A stretch of 40,923 bases of DNA from Deltaproteobacteria bacterium (lineage in GTDB: Bacteria > Myxococcota_A > UBA9042 > PHBI01): NCBI GenBank assembly GCA_011526585.1, contig WYBB01000057.1, positions 1 through 40,923 on the forward strand, in the 5' to 3' direction. A program made the position numbers and the translations under genes. This document shows, piece after piece, positions 13,175 through 25,245 of this stretch. The notes beneath the pieces are model-generated. The model ran no database searches. It saw nothing but the letters and a program-made list of their open reading frames with translations, and was not told the origin of the DNA. Positions within the stretch are counted from its first letter, which is position 1. The number at the start of each line of letters is the position of its first letter.

Positions 13175-13774
13175 TCAGAAGGGCGAGCCGTCGTTCTGGG
13201 CGGCCTGCGGCTTGGGGCGCTGCACGCTGAAGCTGCCCTCGAGGGTCGTGCCGTTGGCGAAGAGGCCTTCGAACTCGTAGTGCTCGAGGGTCGGGTCGGC
13301 GGGGTCGACCACGACCTCGACGGTAGTGATCTCGGCGGCGGTGTCGATGTCCCAGTCGAAGAGGCGCACGCCGCTGCAGCCGATGACCGTCGCGTCCGAG
13401 GGCTCGATGGTGGTGCGCACGCCGGGCTCGAGCTCTTCGAGCGGGGGCAGGTAGAGGCCGACGATCGCCATGCCCCAGCGGCTCTCGCCACCGCCGGCGA
13501 GCAGCTCGACCACGACGAGGTCCTTGCTCTGCACGCCCTGCGTCTCCGCCATGAGCGGGCTGTCCCAGCCGAGGCGGCCGAAGTCGCCGGAGAACTCGCC
13601 GCCGACGACGTCGAGCGGCTCGCCGTCGATGCGCGAGGCGTTCTCGGCGAGGACCTGGGCGCGCCACTGGTCGAGCACGCTCACGAGCGGCTGCGGCTCG
13701 ATCGGGCGGTCGAGACCGCAGGCGACGAGGGGAGCGGCCAGGAGGGAGATGAGCAGCGTACGGGGAGTGGACAT
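13175..13774 (-). CDS. Small lipoprotein, function unknown
   Basis: This 199-residue protein begins MSTPRTLLISLLAAPLVACG, a clear lipoprotein signal peptide, with Cys19 the likely lipidated residue. The mature part contains short acidic segments, a single further cysteine (VIGCSGVRLF) and a C-terminal beta-rich stretch (EHYEFEGLFANGTTLEGSFSV). I recognise no family. GAGG lies about 8 bases before the ATG. It sits 111 bases downstream of the exported methyltransferase gene on the same strand but has its own promoter candidate. A hairpin closes it off from the kinase gene downstream. Confidence 0.75.
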   Translation of the reverse strand: MSTPRTLLISLLAAPLVACGLDRPIEPQPLVSVLDQWRAQVLAENASRIDGEPLDVVGGEFSGDFGRLGWDSPLMAETQGVQSKDLVVVELLAGGGESRWGMAIVGLYLPPLEELEPGVRTTIEPSDATVIGCSGVRLFDWDIDTAAEITTVEVVVDPADPTLEHYEFEGLFANGTTLEGSFSVQRPKPQAAQNDGSPF

Positions 13775-13802
13775 GGCGTGACCTCGGGGACGGATCGCGC
13801 CG

Positions 13803-13830
13803 ACCTTAGCGCATCGCGATCGGCGATCAA
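13803..13830 (-). promoter_or_regulatory. Candidate promoter of the small lipoprotein gene
   Basis: On the minus strand, TTGATC (13830-13825) and TAAGGT (13808-13803) are separated by 16 bases, 28 bases before the ATG at 13774. The -35 matches the consensus at four of six positions. Confidence 0.4.
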
Positions 13831-13885
13831 AATCCGCGGTCGCACCATGTGATGGTATCCGTGGGCGCTGCGGTACAAGGCCGCG

Positions 13886-14659
13886 TCACGGCTCGCCTCC
13901 GGTCATCGGCACGAAGCGCACCGCGGCGATCTCCTTGCGCGTGATGCCGCCGTCGTGTGTCTTTTCGAGCAGCAGCAGGGTCTGACCCTCGAAGCCCTGC
14001 GGTCCGACCGGCACGACCAGGCGCCCGCCGGGCGCGAGCTGCTCGATGAGCGCCGGGGGGACTTCCTCGGGCGCGGCGGCGACGATGATCACGTCGAACG
14101 GCGCGCGATCGGGCGCGCCCTTCCAGCCGTCGGCGCAGCGGACCTCGACGCTCGCGTGGTCGAGGCGCGCGAGGCGGTCGCGCGCGCTGTCGGCGAGCGG
14201 GCAGAGGATCTCGATCGAGGTGACGTGCGCGACGAGGCGCGCGAGGATGGCCGCCTGGTAGCCGCTGCCGGTGCCGATGTCGAGCGCGCGATCGGTCGGG
14301 CGCGGGCGCACGAGCTCGGTCATCAGCGCGACGATGTACGGCTGGCTGATCGTCTGGCCGTGGCCGATCGGCAACGGGCGGTCGGCGTAGGCGAGCGCCG
14401 AGAGCTCGGCGGGCACGTAGGCGTGGCGCGGCTCCTGGCGCATGGCGTCGAGCACGCGCGGGTCGCGGATCCCGCGCGCGGCGATGTCGTCGTCGACCAT
14501 GCGCCGGCGGTCGGCCTGGTGAGGGTCGGTGGCGGGCGGGGGAGCGGGAGCGGGAGGGGGAGCGGGAGGGGGAGCGGGAGCGGGAGCGGGAGCGGGAGGG
14601 GGAGAGGGACACGCGAGGAGCGTGAGCGAGATGAACAACGGCGCGAGCGGGGTGGGCAT
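13886..14659 (-). CDS. pcm: Exported (lipoprotein) protein-L-isoaspartate O-methyltransferase
   Basis: This 257-residue protein methylates L-isoaspartyl residues formed by protein ageing, using S-adenosylmethionine. The family core starts near residue 45 (RRMVDDDIAARGIRDPRVLDAM). It includes LPIGHGQTISQPYIVALM and the SAM-binding DIGTGSGYQAAILARL, with all core motifs intact. The N-terminus MPTPLAPLFISLTLLACP is a lipoprotein signal peptide (Cys17), followed by an uninterrupted Pro/Ala tether (PAPAPAPAPPPAP) encoded by a GGGAGC microsatellite. An exported copy is unusual, because SAM is cytoplasmic. Other possibilities are a chance hydrophobic N-terminus or membrane anchoring on the inside. 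Cytoplasmic enzymes have about 210 residues, which is the length of the part after the tether. Confidence 0.85.
   Translation of the reverse strand: MPTPLAPLFISLTLLACPSPPPAPAPAPAPPPAPPPAPAPPPATDPHQADRRRMVDDDIAARGIRDPRVLDAMRQEPRHAYVPAELSALAYADRPLPIGHGQTISQPYIVALMTELVRPRPTDRALDIGTGSGYQAAILARLVAHVTSIEILCPLADSARDRLARLDHASVEVRCADGWKGAPDRAPFDVIIVAAAPEEVPPALIEQLAPGGRLVVPVGPQGFEGQTLLLLEKTHDGGITRKEIAAVRFVPMTGGEP
14536..14608. repeat. GGGAGC/GGGGGA microsatellite in the pcm tether
   Basis: About 12 near-perfect copies of a GGGAGC-type hexamer encode the Pro/Ala tether of the exported methyltransferase (PAPAPAP on the minus strand). Hexamer slippage would change tether length without breaking the frame. 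Confidence 0.85.
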
Positions 14660-14699
14660 GCGTCCCTGTTTAGCGGAGGCGCGCGCGGGGTTCCACGTA

Positions 14700-14728
14700 T
14701 TGACGCGGAGGGCGCTTGCCTCGAAGAT
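14700..14728 (+). promoter_or_regulatory. Candidate promoter of the zinc-ribbon/FHA gene pair
   Basis: TTGACG (14700-14705, five of six consensus bases) is followed after 17 bases by GAAGAT (14723-14728). This lies 24 bases before the ATG at 14753. The -10 match is weak. Confidence 0.35.
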
Positions 14729-14752
14729 GCCGGGCGTCTCGAAGGAGAGTCC

Positions 14753-15259
14753 ATGGCCGCGAGCAAGAGCTGTCCGAGCTGTTCGAAGCAGTGGGCGGAC
14801 ACGTTCAGGTTCTGTCCGGAGGACGGGGCCTTGCTCGTCGCGAGCGACGCGGTGGATCCGAAGAAGACCGTGGCGGCGCGGCCGGCGGCCAACCCGTCGC
14901 GCCAGGCGGCACCGACCGTCGTGACACGCCCGCCCGCCGAGCGCCCGAGCGAGACGTCGCCGCGTCCGCGCCGCGATCCGCAGCGGCGCTTCATCAACCT
15001 CGAGCCGGTGGTCCCGACCAGGCCCGGGCTGGTCAAGAAGGCGCGCGCGCCGGCCGAGGGCGAGGCGCCGGAGACGAAGAAGAAGGCGCAGGTGGAGGGC
15101 GAGGACTTCTCCGAGACCGCGTGGTTCATGCGGCCCGACTATCGGGTCGACCCCGAGACCGGCAAGGTGACGGTGGACGCGGGCGCGTATCGGCGCGATG
15201 AATCGATCCCCGAGGAGGAGCGCAGGCGCTTCTCGCTCAGGCGCAAGAACGAGGAGTGA
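14753..15259 (+). CDS. Zinc-ribbon protein with disordered basic middle, function unknown
   Basis: This 168-residue protein begins with a zinc ribbon of the CPxC...CPEDG type (SCPSCSKQWADTFRFCPEDG). The same module type sits at the N-terminus of the zinc-ribbon kinases encoded at 31815-33524 and 37393-38919, but no kinase domain follows here. Residues 35-125 are rich in Pro, Arg, Lys, Ala and Thr and probably disordered. The C-terminal 45 residues (DFSETAWFMRPDYRVDPETG) look ordered and charged. GGAGAG precedes the ATG. The FHA gene starts three bases after the stop, so the two are co-translated and the proteins probably act together. Threonines in the disordered part could be kinase targets for the FHA partner. 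This is inference. Confidence 0.75.
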   Translation: MAASKSCPSCSKQWADTFRFCPEDGALLVASDAVDPKKTVAARPAANPSRQAAPTVVTRPPAERPSETSPRPRRDPQRRFINLEPVVPTRPGLVKKARAPAEGEAPETKKKAQVEGEDFSETAWFMRPDYRVDPETGKVTVDAGAYRRDESIPEEERRRFSLRRKNEE

Positions 15260-15262
15260 GAC

Positions 15263-15937
15263 GTGAGCGGATACTTCCTGTGGACGGACCCGAGCGGGCG
15301 CCTGGAGCGGACGGAGATCGGCGAGCAGCCGCTGACGCTCGGATCGCGCGAACCCTGCGGCGTGCTGATCGACGACGCCGCGGTCGGGCCGATCCACGCG
15401 GCGATCGAGCGTGAGCAGAACGGCTGTCGCCTGCGGCGTCTCTCGCGCGTGCGCACCGTCACCATCAACAAGCGCCCCATCGAGGAGCAGCGGCTCTCGC
15501 ACGGGGACGCGATCGGGCTCGGCACCTGGGAGGCGCGCTTCGTCTCCGCGGTCCCCGTCGCCTCGCGCATGCTGCGCCTGGTGATGACGCGCCTCGACGA
15601 CGAGATCCGCGTCGAGCTGCCCATCGCCGGGTCGATCACCGTCATCGGGCGCCTCGAGGGCGACGTCCTGATCGACGACCCCGGGGTCTCGTCGCGCCAC
15701 CTCGAGATCGAGAACTTCGGACCGGGGCTGCGCTTCGTGCGCGACCTCGGCTCGACCAACGGCACCGAGCTCGACGGCAAGATGCTCGGCCACGACCGGG
15801 TGCCGCTCGAGGACGGCAGCGTGCTCACGCTCGGGCGCGTGCGCATCGAGGTCAAGGACGGCGGCAAGACGCCCGACAGCTTGACGAGCGTGGTGCAGCG
15901 CACGGTGATCTTCGTGCCGGAGTCCGCCTCCGCCTGA
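15263..15937 (+). CDS. Protein with two FHA domains
   Basis: This 224-residue cytoplasmic protein has two FHA domains. FHA domains bind phosphothreonine peptides and read out Ser/Thr kinase signalling. The second domain (about 115-210) has the full signature: TVIGR, VSSRHLEIEN and DLGSTNGTELDG. The first (about 10-95) keeps the fold pattern but lacks the SxRH binding residues (VGPIHAAIE) and is probably not a phosphopeptide binder. The C-terminus has Thr/Ser sites (TPDSLTSVVQRT). The GTG start is 3 bases after the zinc-ribbon gene, with GAGGAG upstream. sucA follows 242 bases later on the same strand. In actinobacteria, FHA proteins (OdhI, GarA) control 2-oxoglutarate dehydrogenase, so this position is suggestive. 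Confidence 0.85.
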   Translation: MSGYFLWTDPSGRLERTEIGEQPLTLGSREPCGVLIDDAAVGPIHAAIEREQNGCRLRRLSRVRTVTINKRPIEEQRLSHGDAIGLGTWEARFVSAVPVASRMLRLVMTRLDDEIRVELPIAGSITVIGRLEGDVLIDDPGVSSRHLEIENFGPGLRFVRDLGSTNGTELDGKMLGHDRVPLEDGSVLTLGRVRIEVKDGGKTPDSLTSVVQRTVIFVPESASA

Positions 15938-15965
15938 ACCCGGTGAAACCCGGTCGAGACGAGCC

Positions 15966-15990
15966 GGGCGGCCACGAGGGCCGCCCCTAC
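15966..15990. repeat. Single copy of the palindromic REP-like unit
   Basis: This is a 25-base copy identical to the unit that begins the array at 2436. It lies 29 bases after the FHA gene stop and about 75 bases before the sucA promoter candidate. Its palindromic arms could mark the end of the zinc-ribbon/FHA transcript. Confidence 0.9.
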
Positions 15991-16066
15991 GAAGCATGCG
16001 CGCCGGGTCGCCGACGAGCACGCCCGGCGAGCCGGGTCGCGCGACGCCCGGAGCCTCTCGAATGGC

Positions 16067-16095
16067 TTGCCGAACCGGGGCACCTCGCCTAGAGT
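16067..16095 (+). promoter_or_regulatory. Candidate sucA promoter
   Basis: TTGCCG (16067-16072) is followed after 17 bases by TAGAGT (16090-16095). This is the cleanest promoter-like pair in the window and would give an mRNA leader of about 75 bases before the sucA ATG. It implies that sucA can be transcribed apart from the FHA gene. Confidence 0.5.
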
Positions 16096-16130
16096 CCCCG
16101 CCACTCGTTTCCCGGGGGAAGCGATGGCCG

Positions 16131-16167
16131 CCCACTTCGATGTGGGAGGCGGAGTCCGGAGACGGAC
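16131..16167 (+). promoter_or_regulatory. Two small leader hairpins before sucA
   Basis: CCCAC (16131-16135) can pair with GTGGG (16142-16146). GTCCG (16154-16158) can pair with CGGAC (16163-16167) around a GAGA loop, a stable GNRA tetraloop. The second stem ends 12 bases before the sucA ATG. Both stems are short. Confidence 0.35.
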
Positions 16168-16179
16168 CGAGGGCGTGAC

Positions 16180-18993
<2,814 letters not shown>

Positions 18994-19037
18994 GGCGGGT
19001 CCCTTCCTTTCCAACCATCGTCTGCCCGGAAGTTTTC

Positions 19038-20315
19038 ATGGCCACGGATGTCAAGGTGCCCCCGGTCGGTGAGTCGATCACCGAGGCGATCGTCGTCGAG
19101 TGGCTGGTGCCGATCGGCGCGATGGTCAAGGTCGACCAGGAGCTGGTCGCGCTCGAGACCGACAAGATCACCGTCAACGTGCCTTCGCCGATCGCCGGCG
19201 TGATGGTCGAGCACGTCGCCAAGGTGAACGACACGGTCGAGATCGGCGCGGTGATCGCGCGCATCGACGAGAGCGGCAGCGCCGCAGTCGCCAAGCCGAG
19301 CGCCGCTCCCGCGCCGGCGCCAGAACCTGATTCCGGGCGGCCACAAGGGCCGCCCCTGCGCGCGCAACAAGAGGCGCCCCAACGGTCGCAACAAGGGCCG
19401 GCCGCGGAGCACGTACTGATGCCCGCGGTGCGGCGGCTCGTCGAGGAGAACGGCCTCGACCCGGCGCAGATCCCGGCGAGCGGACCGGGCGGACGGCTCC
19501 TGAAGGAGGACGTGCTGCGTTACCTCGCCGATCGCAACAGCGCGCCGGTCCTCGCCAAGGCACCGGCGACGACGACGGGGCGGGCCCCGAGCGTGCCGCC
19601 CACGGGTGACGGCACCGGCCCCGAGGAGGTCGTGCCGATGTCGAAGCTGCGCCAGACGATCGCGCGTCGTCTGGTCGAAGCGCAGCAAACGGCGGCGATC
19701 CTCACGACCTTCAACGAGGTCGACATGAGCGCGGTCCTCGCGCTGCGCGCGACGTACAAGGATGCTTTCGAGAAGACCCACGGCGTCAAGCTGGGCTTCA
19801 CCGGCTTCTTCGCCAAGGCGGTGATCGAGGCGCTCAAGGCGTTCCCGTCGGTCAACGCCGAGGTGCGCGACGACAGCATCGTCTACAAGCACTACTACAA
19901 CATCGGCGTGGCGGTCGGCGGCGGCAAGGGCCTGGTCGTGCCGGTCGTGAAGAACGTCGATCAGATGTCGTTCGCCGAGTTCGAGAAGACGCTGGCCGAG
20001 CTCGCCGACAAGGCGAAGAGCAACACGCTCGCGCTCTCGGATCTGGCCGGCGGTACCTTCACGATCTCCAACGGCGGCGTCTACGGCTCGTTGCTCTCGA
20101 CCCCGATCCTCAACCCGCCGCAGGTCGGCATCCTCGGGCTGCACAAGATCGAGGACCGTCCGGTGGCGGTCGCGGGCAAGGTCGAGGTGCGGCCGATGAT
20201 GTACCTCGCGCTCTCGTACGACCACCGCTTGATCGACGGGCGCGAGGCGGTGAGCTTCCTGGTCAAGGTCAAGCAGTGCATCGAGGATCCGGCGCGCATG
20301 CTGCTCGAGATCTGA
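19038..20315 (+). CDS. sucB: Dihydrolipoyl succinyltransferase (E2 of 2-oxoglutarate dehydrogenase)
   Basis: This 425-residue core protein transfers succinyl groups from E1 to CoA. It has one lipoyl domain with the modified lysine at residue 43 ([11 protein letters not shown]) and a peripheral subunit-binding domain near 130-165 ([28 protein letters not shown]). The catalytic domain ends with the active-site DHRLIDG. The flexible linker between the lipoyl and binding domains contains a repeat-derived segment at 19335-19359 (SGRPQGPPL) in place of the usual Ala/Pro run. The ATG is chosen by alignment with the lipoyl domain start, with a weak GGA upstream. It lies between sucA and lpdA, 30 bases before the latter. 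Confidence 0.97.
   Translation: MATDVKVPPVGESITEAIVVEWLVPIGAMVKVDQELVALETDKITVNVPSPIAGVMVEHVAKVNDTVEIGAVIARIDESGSAAVAKPSAAPAPAPEPDSGRPQGPPLRAQQEAPQRSQQGPAAEHVLMPAVRRLVEENGLDPAQIPASGPGGRLLKEDVLRYLADRNSAPVLAKAPATTTGRAPSVPPTGDGTGPEEVVPMSKLRQTIARRLVEAQQTAAILTTFNEVDMSAVLALRATYKDAFEKTHGVKLGFTGFFAKAVIEALKAFPSVNAEVRDDSIVYKHYYNIGVAVGGGKGLVVPVVKNVDQMSFAEFEKTLAELADKAKSNTLALSDLAGGTFTISNGGVYGSLLSTPILNPPQVGILGLHKIEDRPVAVAGKVEVRPMMYLALSYDHRLIDGREAVSFLVKVKQCIEDPARMLLEI
19335..19359 (+). repeat. Palindromic REP-like unit inside the sucB coding sequence
   Basis: These 25 bases match the unit starting at 2436 at 23 of 25 positions, in frame within sucB, and are read as SGRPQGPPL. The next 50 bases hold two GCAACAAG motifs, so the inserted segment may be longer than one unit. 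It falls exactly in the linker between two folded domains, where added residues are tolerated. Confidence 0.85.
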
Positions 20316-20345
20316 GCGCCGCGCGCGCGGGAGCGAGGGAAATCG

Positions 20346-21767
<1,422 letters not shown>

Positions 21768-21821
21768 ACAGGGACGCAATGACCTCAGGCCAGGCGGCCG
21801 ACGGATCAGGTGGGTGAGAGC

Positions 21822-22631
21822 ATGGCGTATGCGCCGATGTACGAGATGTGGAAGGTGACGGTCGGGGAGGCGATCTACGAGGTGCTCCTCGACCTCGGCC
21901 ACGGCGAGGATTTCCCGCTCAAGTCGCACCCCTGGTTCTTCGGGATCCGGATCCCGATGACCAACAAGAACGCCGACGGGCTGCCCTCCGAAGAGGAGGA
22001 GGAGCGCCTCAACGCGGTCGAGAACCGGATCCGCGAGGTGACCAAGCAGCGCGACGGCCTCTACGTGGGGCGACGCCAGGGCCAGGGCAACCGCGACCTG
22101 CTCTTCTATTTCCCGCGGCGGCCGTCGGGGCTCGACGATCGCATCCGCGCCTCGATGGGCACCGAGCTCCTCTTCATCAGCCGCGAGGACGGTGGCTGGA
22201 AGGGCTACGAGCAGCTCCTGCCGGGGCCGCGTGAGTGGCGGTCGATCGAGGACGGGCGCATCATCGGCAAGCTGCTCGAGCAGAACTCCGATCCGAAGGC
22301 CGAGCACCGCGTGATGCACCGGGTCTCGACGACGATCACCAAGGGCGCCGAGGCGCTGGTCGAGCTGATGAAGAAGCTCGAGCTCGAGGACATCGACACC
22401 GTCGGCAAGAAGCCCGACCTGACGGTCGTCGGGATCCAGAAGACCACGCTCGACGTGGACAACATCATCAAGGTGAGCTTCGTGCTCGAGTCCAAGGCGC
22501 CCAAGGCCAAGGGCCGCTACCTCGGCTGGACCGCGGAGCCGACCGGCGACGGCGGCGGTGGGTCGCTGGCGGTCGACGACCTCGAGTTCGACATCGACGA
22601 CATCGACATCGACGAAGAAGACGAGGGCTGA
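21822..22631 (+). CDS. DUF695/RraB-like protein with acidic tail
   Basis: This 269-residue cytoplasmic protein has an N-terminal half with traits of the DUF695 family: a short Trp/Phe-rich start, IRIPMTNKNADGLPS, then an acidic helix, and GRRQGQGNRDLLFYF. The second half has the general look of the RraB (regulator of RNase E) fold, ending in a very acidic tail (DDLEFDIDDIDIDEEDEG). This assignment is by pattern only. The ATG at 21822 has GGTGAGAGC upstream. A GTG at 21810 would add four residues. It is probably the last gene of the sucA operon, although a role with that complex is not implied. A hairpin region follows. Confidence 0.65.
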   Translation: MAYAPMYEMWKVTVGEAIYEVLLDLGHGEDFPLKSHPWFFGIRIPMTNKNADGLPSEEEEERLNAVENRIREVTKQRDGLYVGRRQGQGNRDLLFYFPRRPSGLDDRIRASMGTELLFISREDGGWKGYEQLLPGPREWRSIEDGRIIGKLLEQNSDPKAEHRVMHRVSTTITKGAEALVELMKKLELEDIDTVGKKPDLTVVGIQKTTLDVDNIIKVSFVLESKAPKAKGRYLGWTAEPTGDGGGGSLAVDDLEFDIDDIDIDEEDEG

Positions 22632-22785
22632 TCAGGGGTCGTCGTGGTCGGCGACGCAAGCGGTCGCGCCGGGGTGGGCGCCTCCGCAACCAGTCCTCGC
22701 CGAGCCCGCTCGGGCGAGCGGCCTCGCCTGCGGAAAGGATTGCGGAGGCATCCCACCTCCGTCGCTCCCTCGGCGTGATCAGGGC
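22629..22785. terminator. Palindrome-rich region between convergent genes, flanked by TGATCAGGG repeats
   Basis: GCCTCCGCAA (22680-22689) pairs perfectly with TTGCGGAGGC (22740-22749). GGTGGG (22673-22678) and CCCACC (22752-22757) extend the stem. An inner hairpin CCGCTC/GAGCGG (22706-22721) has a GGGC loop. The nested structure could end both converging transcripts. Both stop codons lie in TGATCAGGG, present at 22629 and again at 22776, as direct repeats flanking the structure. Confidence 0.55.
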
Positions 22786-24062
22786 AGCGCTTGTTCGAGC
22801 GTGGTGAGGTCGAGACCGGCGCGCGCGCAGGCGTCGTTCCAGGTCGCGGCGGTGGCGCCGTAGAGGTGGCTCGTGACCGCGGCGAGGCCGCGCTGGGTGA
22901 CCGCGGCCTCGACGACGAGGCCGGCGAGCGGATAGACGATGCGCTCGGGGGTCTTGCGGAAGGCGGGGCCGAGGAGCTCGCGCAAGGGAGGGTGGCGGGC
23001 GCCGTCGAGGCGCGCGCGCCACTCGGTCAGGGGCACGCCGCCGTAGCCGCCGGCGACCCAGACCGCGAGGCCCTCGCCGAGGAGCGGGGTGCCGGGTGCG
23101 CCGAAGGCGTACCAGGCCAGGGCGTGGGTCGCCTCGTGCGCGACGAGATCGGCGATGCGCGCGACGTCGGCGCGCCCGATGATGTGCAGGGCGTGGGCGA
23201 CCGGCACGGCGTGGCCGTCGGCGGCGTTGCCGGTGAGCGCCTGCTTGGAGCGCAGGTCGGGGTAGACGTAGAGCGTGAGGGTGGGGGTGGTGGCGGGGGG
23301 CAGGCCGAGGCGCTCGAGGGCGCGGGCGACGCCGCGCTCGGCTTCGACGATGAGCTCGCCCTCGTTGTCGGCGGCGCCGATCTCGGCGGGGAAGCGATAG
23401 CGCGCGTAGGTGCGCTCGAGGTCGCGCCAGGCGATGCGGCGCGCGGGCGGATCGAACGACGGGGCGAGCGCGCCGTCGGGGCCGCGCACCCAGCGGCCCG
23501 TGAGGCGTGGACCGAAGGCGTCGGCGACGACGAGCGGGGAGTCGCCGCGCGTGACGGCGTTGATCTCGGCGACGCCGGGTGTGCCGGTGCCGGCGTAGAG
23601 GAGGAGCTCGGGGTGCGAGGGCGCCTCGGTGCGCGCGGGCAGGACGGTGATCAGCTGGAGGTCGGGGCCGGCGAGGGTGTGCTCGCCGATGACGAGGCGA
23701 TCGGGCCCGAGCGAAAAGGGCAGGCCCGGGGCGAGGCGGCGCACGAGCGCGTTGACGTGGGGACCGCCGTAGACGACGGGGTGGTCGGGCAGGTCGTCGG
23801 CGAGCGCGTCGTCGGTGACGAGCGGCGCGTCGGGGAAGAAGAGCTGGCGCACGAGCTCGACCTGGCCGCGCAGGTCACGGTCGGCGCGGGCGTCGCCGAG
23901 GGTGCCGAGCACGAAGGTCGGGGTGCCGCGCGCGAGGAAGGCGTTGGGGGTCGTGGGCGGCGGGTCGGCGGTCGGCGCGGCGGACTTGCCGCAGGCGATC
24001 GCGGAGGCGGCGGCGAGGGCGAGGGCGAACGCGGCGGCGTGGAGCGGGTGGATGGGGATCAA
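22779..24062 (-). CDS. Putative gluzincin metalloprotease lipoprotein
   Basis: This 427-residue exported protein has a signal peptide ending in SAIACG, with the likely lipidated Cys at residue 24. A zinc-protease motif, VAHEATHALAWY, lies near residue 305 and is followed about 20 residues later by GEGLAVWVAGG. This is the HExxH plus glutamate layout of the gluzincin (peptidase MA-like) clan, so the metal and catalytic residues look intact. The N-terminal 270 residues include a segment resembling a degenerate binding domain, with no family recognised. The TTG start overlaps the stop of the YkgJ-type gene by four bases (TTGA) and has GGAG upstream. Its substrate is unknown. Confidence 0.75.
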   Translation of the reverse strand: MIPIHPLHAAAFALALAAASAIACGKSAAPTADPPPTTPNAFLARGTPTFVLGTLGDARADRDLRGQVELVRQLFFPDAPLVTDDALADDLPDHPVVYGGPHVNALVRRLAPGLPFSLGPDRLVIGEHTLAGPDLQLITVLPARTEAPSHPELLLYAGTGTPGVAEINAVTRGDSPLVVADAFGPRLTGRWVRGPDGALAPSFDPPARRIAWRDLERTYARYRFPAEIGAADNEGELIVEAERGVARALERLGLPPATTPTLTLYVYPDLRSKQALTGNAADGHAVPVAHALHIIGRADVARIADLVAHEATHALAWYAFGAPGTPLLGEGLAVWVAGGYGGVPLTEWRARLDGARHPPLRELLGPAFRKTPERIVYPLAGLVVEAAVTQRGLAAVTSHLYGATAATWNDACARAGLDLTTLEQALP

Positions 24063-25057
24063 GCACGCGCTCCGGTCATGATGTAGCGGGCGGCGTCGAC
24101 GTCGGGGATGAACGGTTCCCAGAAGCCGGGCACGCGGGAGAGGCGCGACCAGGCGGCGAGCGCGCGGCCGAAGCGCTCGGGGGTCTTGTAGGCATAGGCG
24201 CAGGCGACGACGCCGGCGATGGAGAGCACGAGCTTGCCCATCGGGGGCAGGGCCTCGTCGCCGATGCGCAGGAAGAGGGTGCGCTGCAGGGTCTCGAGGA
24301 AGAGCGCGGACATCTCCTTGGAGATCTCGAGGCGCGGGGGGCGATCGGCGTCGACGAGCCGGATGAAGGTGGTGGCCTTGTCGAGATCGGCGACGAGCAG
24401 CGGGCCGGCGTCGGGGTGGGTCAGGAGGAAGTCGAGGTGCTTCATCGGCGCGAGCAGGCGCTTGAGGAAGCCGGGCGGGAACTTCGGGGCGTGCTGCTGG
24501 CCGGAGACGACGCCGACGAGGCGCGGCAGGGTCATGTTCGGGGTGTTGCAGAGCTGGATGAGGGAGCGCTCGGTCTGGGCGAGCTCGGGCGCCAGCGCCG
24601 TGAGCTTGGGCGCGGCGACGAGCGGGAAGTCGAGCTCGGGGCCGTCGCGCCAGGTGCGCCAGGTCGATGAGCAGCCGGGGTCGGCGCCGATGCGCACGAA
24701 GTCCTCGCCGCGCACGGCGAGGCGCGGGAAGACCTGGCAGACGAGGGGCTTTTCGTCGCCGCCGAAGCGGGCGTGGATGCGGCAGAGGCGATCGGGGCCG
24801 AGGAAGACGCAGGCGCCGTTCTCGGTGCGGAGCGCGGCGCCCCCGCTCGGACCGGCCGCATCGATCGGATCAGGCACGCCGAGGGCGGCGGCGTGCGCGA
24901 GGATGCGGTCGCGCTCGACGTCGGCGATCTTGACGCGCCAGCCGGTGCAGCACGAGCCGCAGGCGTGGCAGGCGTGGCGGATCGGGCCGAGGGCGACGAT
25001 GCGATCGGCGTTGGGGGGCGGCGCGGGAGGGGGCGGCTGGGTCGGGGCGGAGCTCAT
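24059..25057 (-). CDS. YkgJ/FliB-type Cys-cluster protein
   Basis: This 332-residue protein carries the metal-binding signature of the YkgJ family. CHACGSCC at residues 27-34 is followed by CVFLGPDRLCRIHARF and KPLVCQVFPR, a Cys set thought to bind zinc or an iron-sulfur cluster. The rest of the protein is a large helical domain with no known function. The family includes FliB, which methylates flagellin lysines, but without a visible partner the target is unknown. Its stop overlaps the start of the metalloprotease lipoprotein gene (TTGA). It is divergent from the gene at 25307. The ATG at 25057 is followed by a Pro-rich start. Confidence 0.8.
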   Translation of the reverse strand: MSSAPTQPPPPAPPPNADRIVALGPIRHACHACGSCCTGWRVKIADVERDRILAHAAALGVPDPIDAAGPSGGAALRTENGACVFLGPDRLCRIHARFGGDEKPLVCQVFPRLAVRGEDFVRIGADPGCSSTWRTWRDGPELDFPLVAAPKLTALAPELAQTERSLIQLCNTPNMTLPRLVGVVSGQQHAPKFPPGFLKRLLAPMKHLDFLLTHPDAGPLLVADLDKATTFIRLVDADRPPRLEISKEMSALFLETLQRTLFLRIGDEALPPMGKLVLSIAGVVACAYAYKTPERFGRALAAWSRLSRVPGFWEPFIPDVDAARYIMTGARA

Positions 25058-25245
25058 CCGAGAGGCCTCAGGAGCGCGCGCGGCCGCGCGAGGACTGTGA
25101 ATAAGGGTGTCGTCATCGGCGGTGCCTCGACGTGCGATGCGGGCGGGCGTGACGATACACGGACGCTCGCCGGGTGGCACGTGCCTTGCGGAGAGGCTGG
25201 TCCATGGATGGCTCCGAGCACGCGCCGCACGAGGATTGCCGTGAT

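Noticed and set aside
14660..16135. N-terminal extension of the methyltransferase frame to 16135
   Set aside because: The upstream part runs antisense to the FHA and zinc-ribbon genes, and the lipoprotein signal peptide begins at 14659.
13048..16174. 20-base near-repeat (13048-13067 and 16155-16174, 19 of 20 identical) as a shared regulatory site
   Set aside because: In a window of this size and GC content, one such match can occur by chance, and the two sites have different positions relative to genes.
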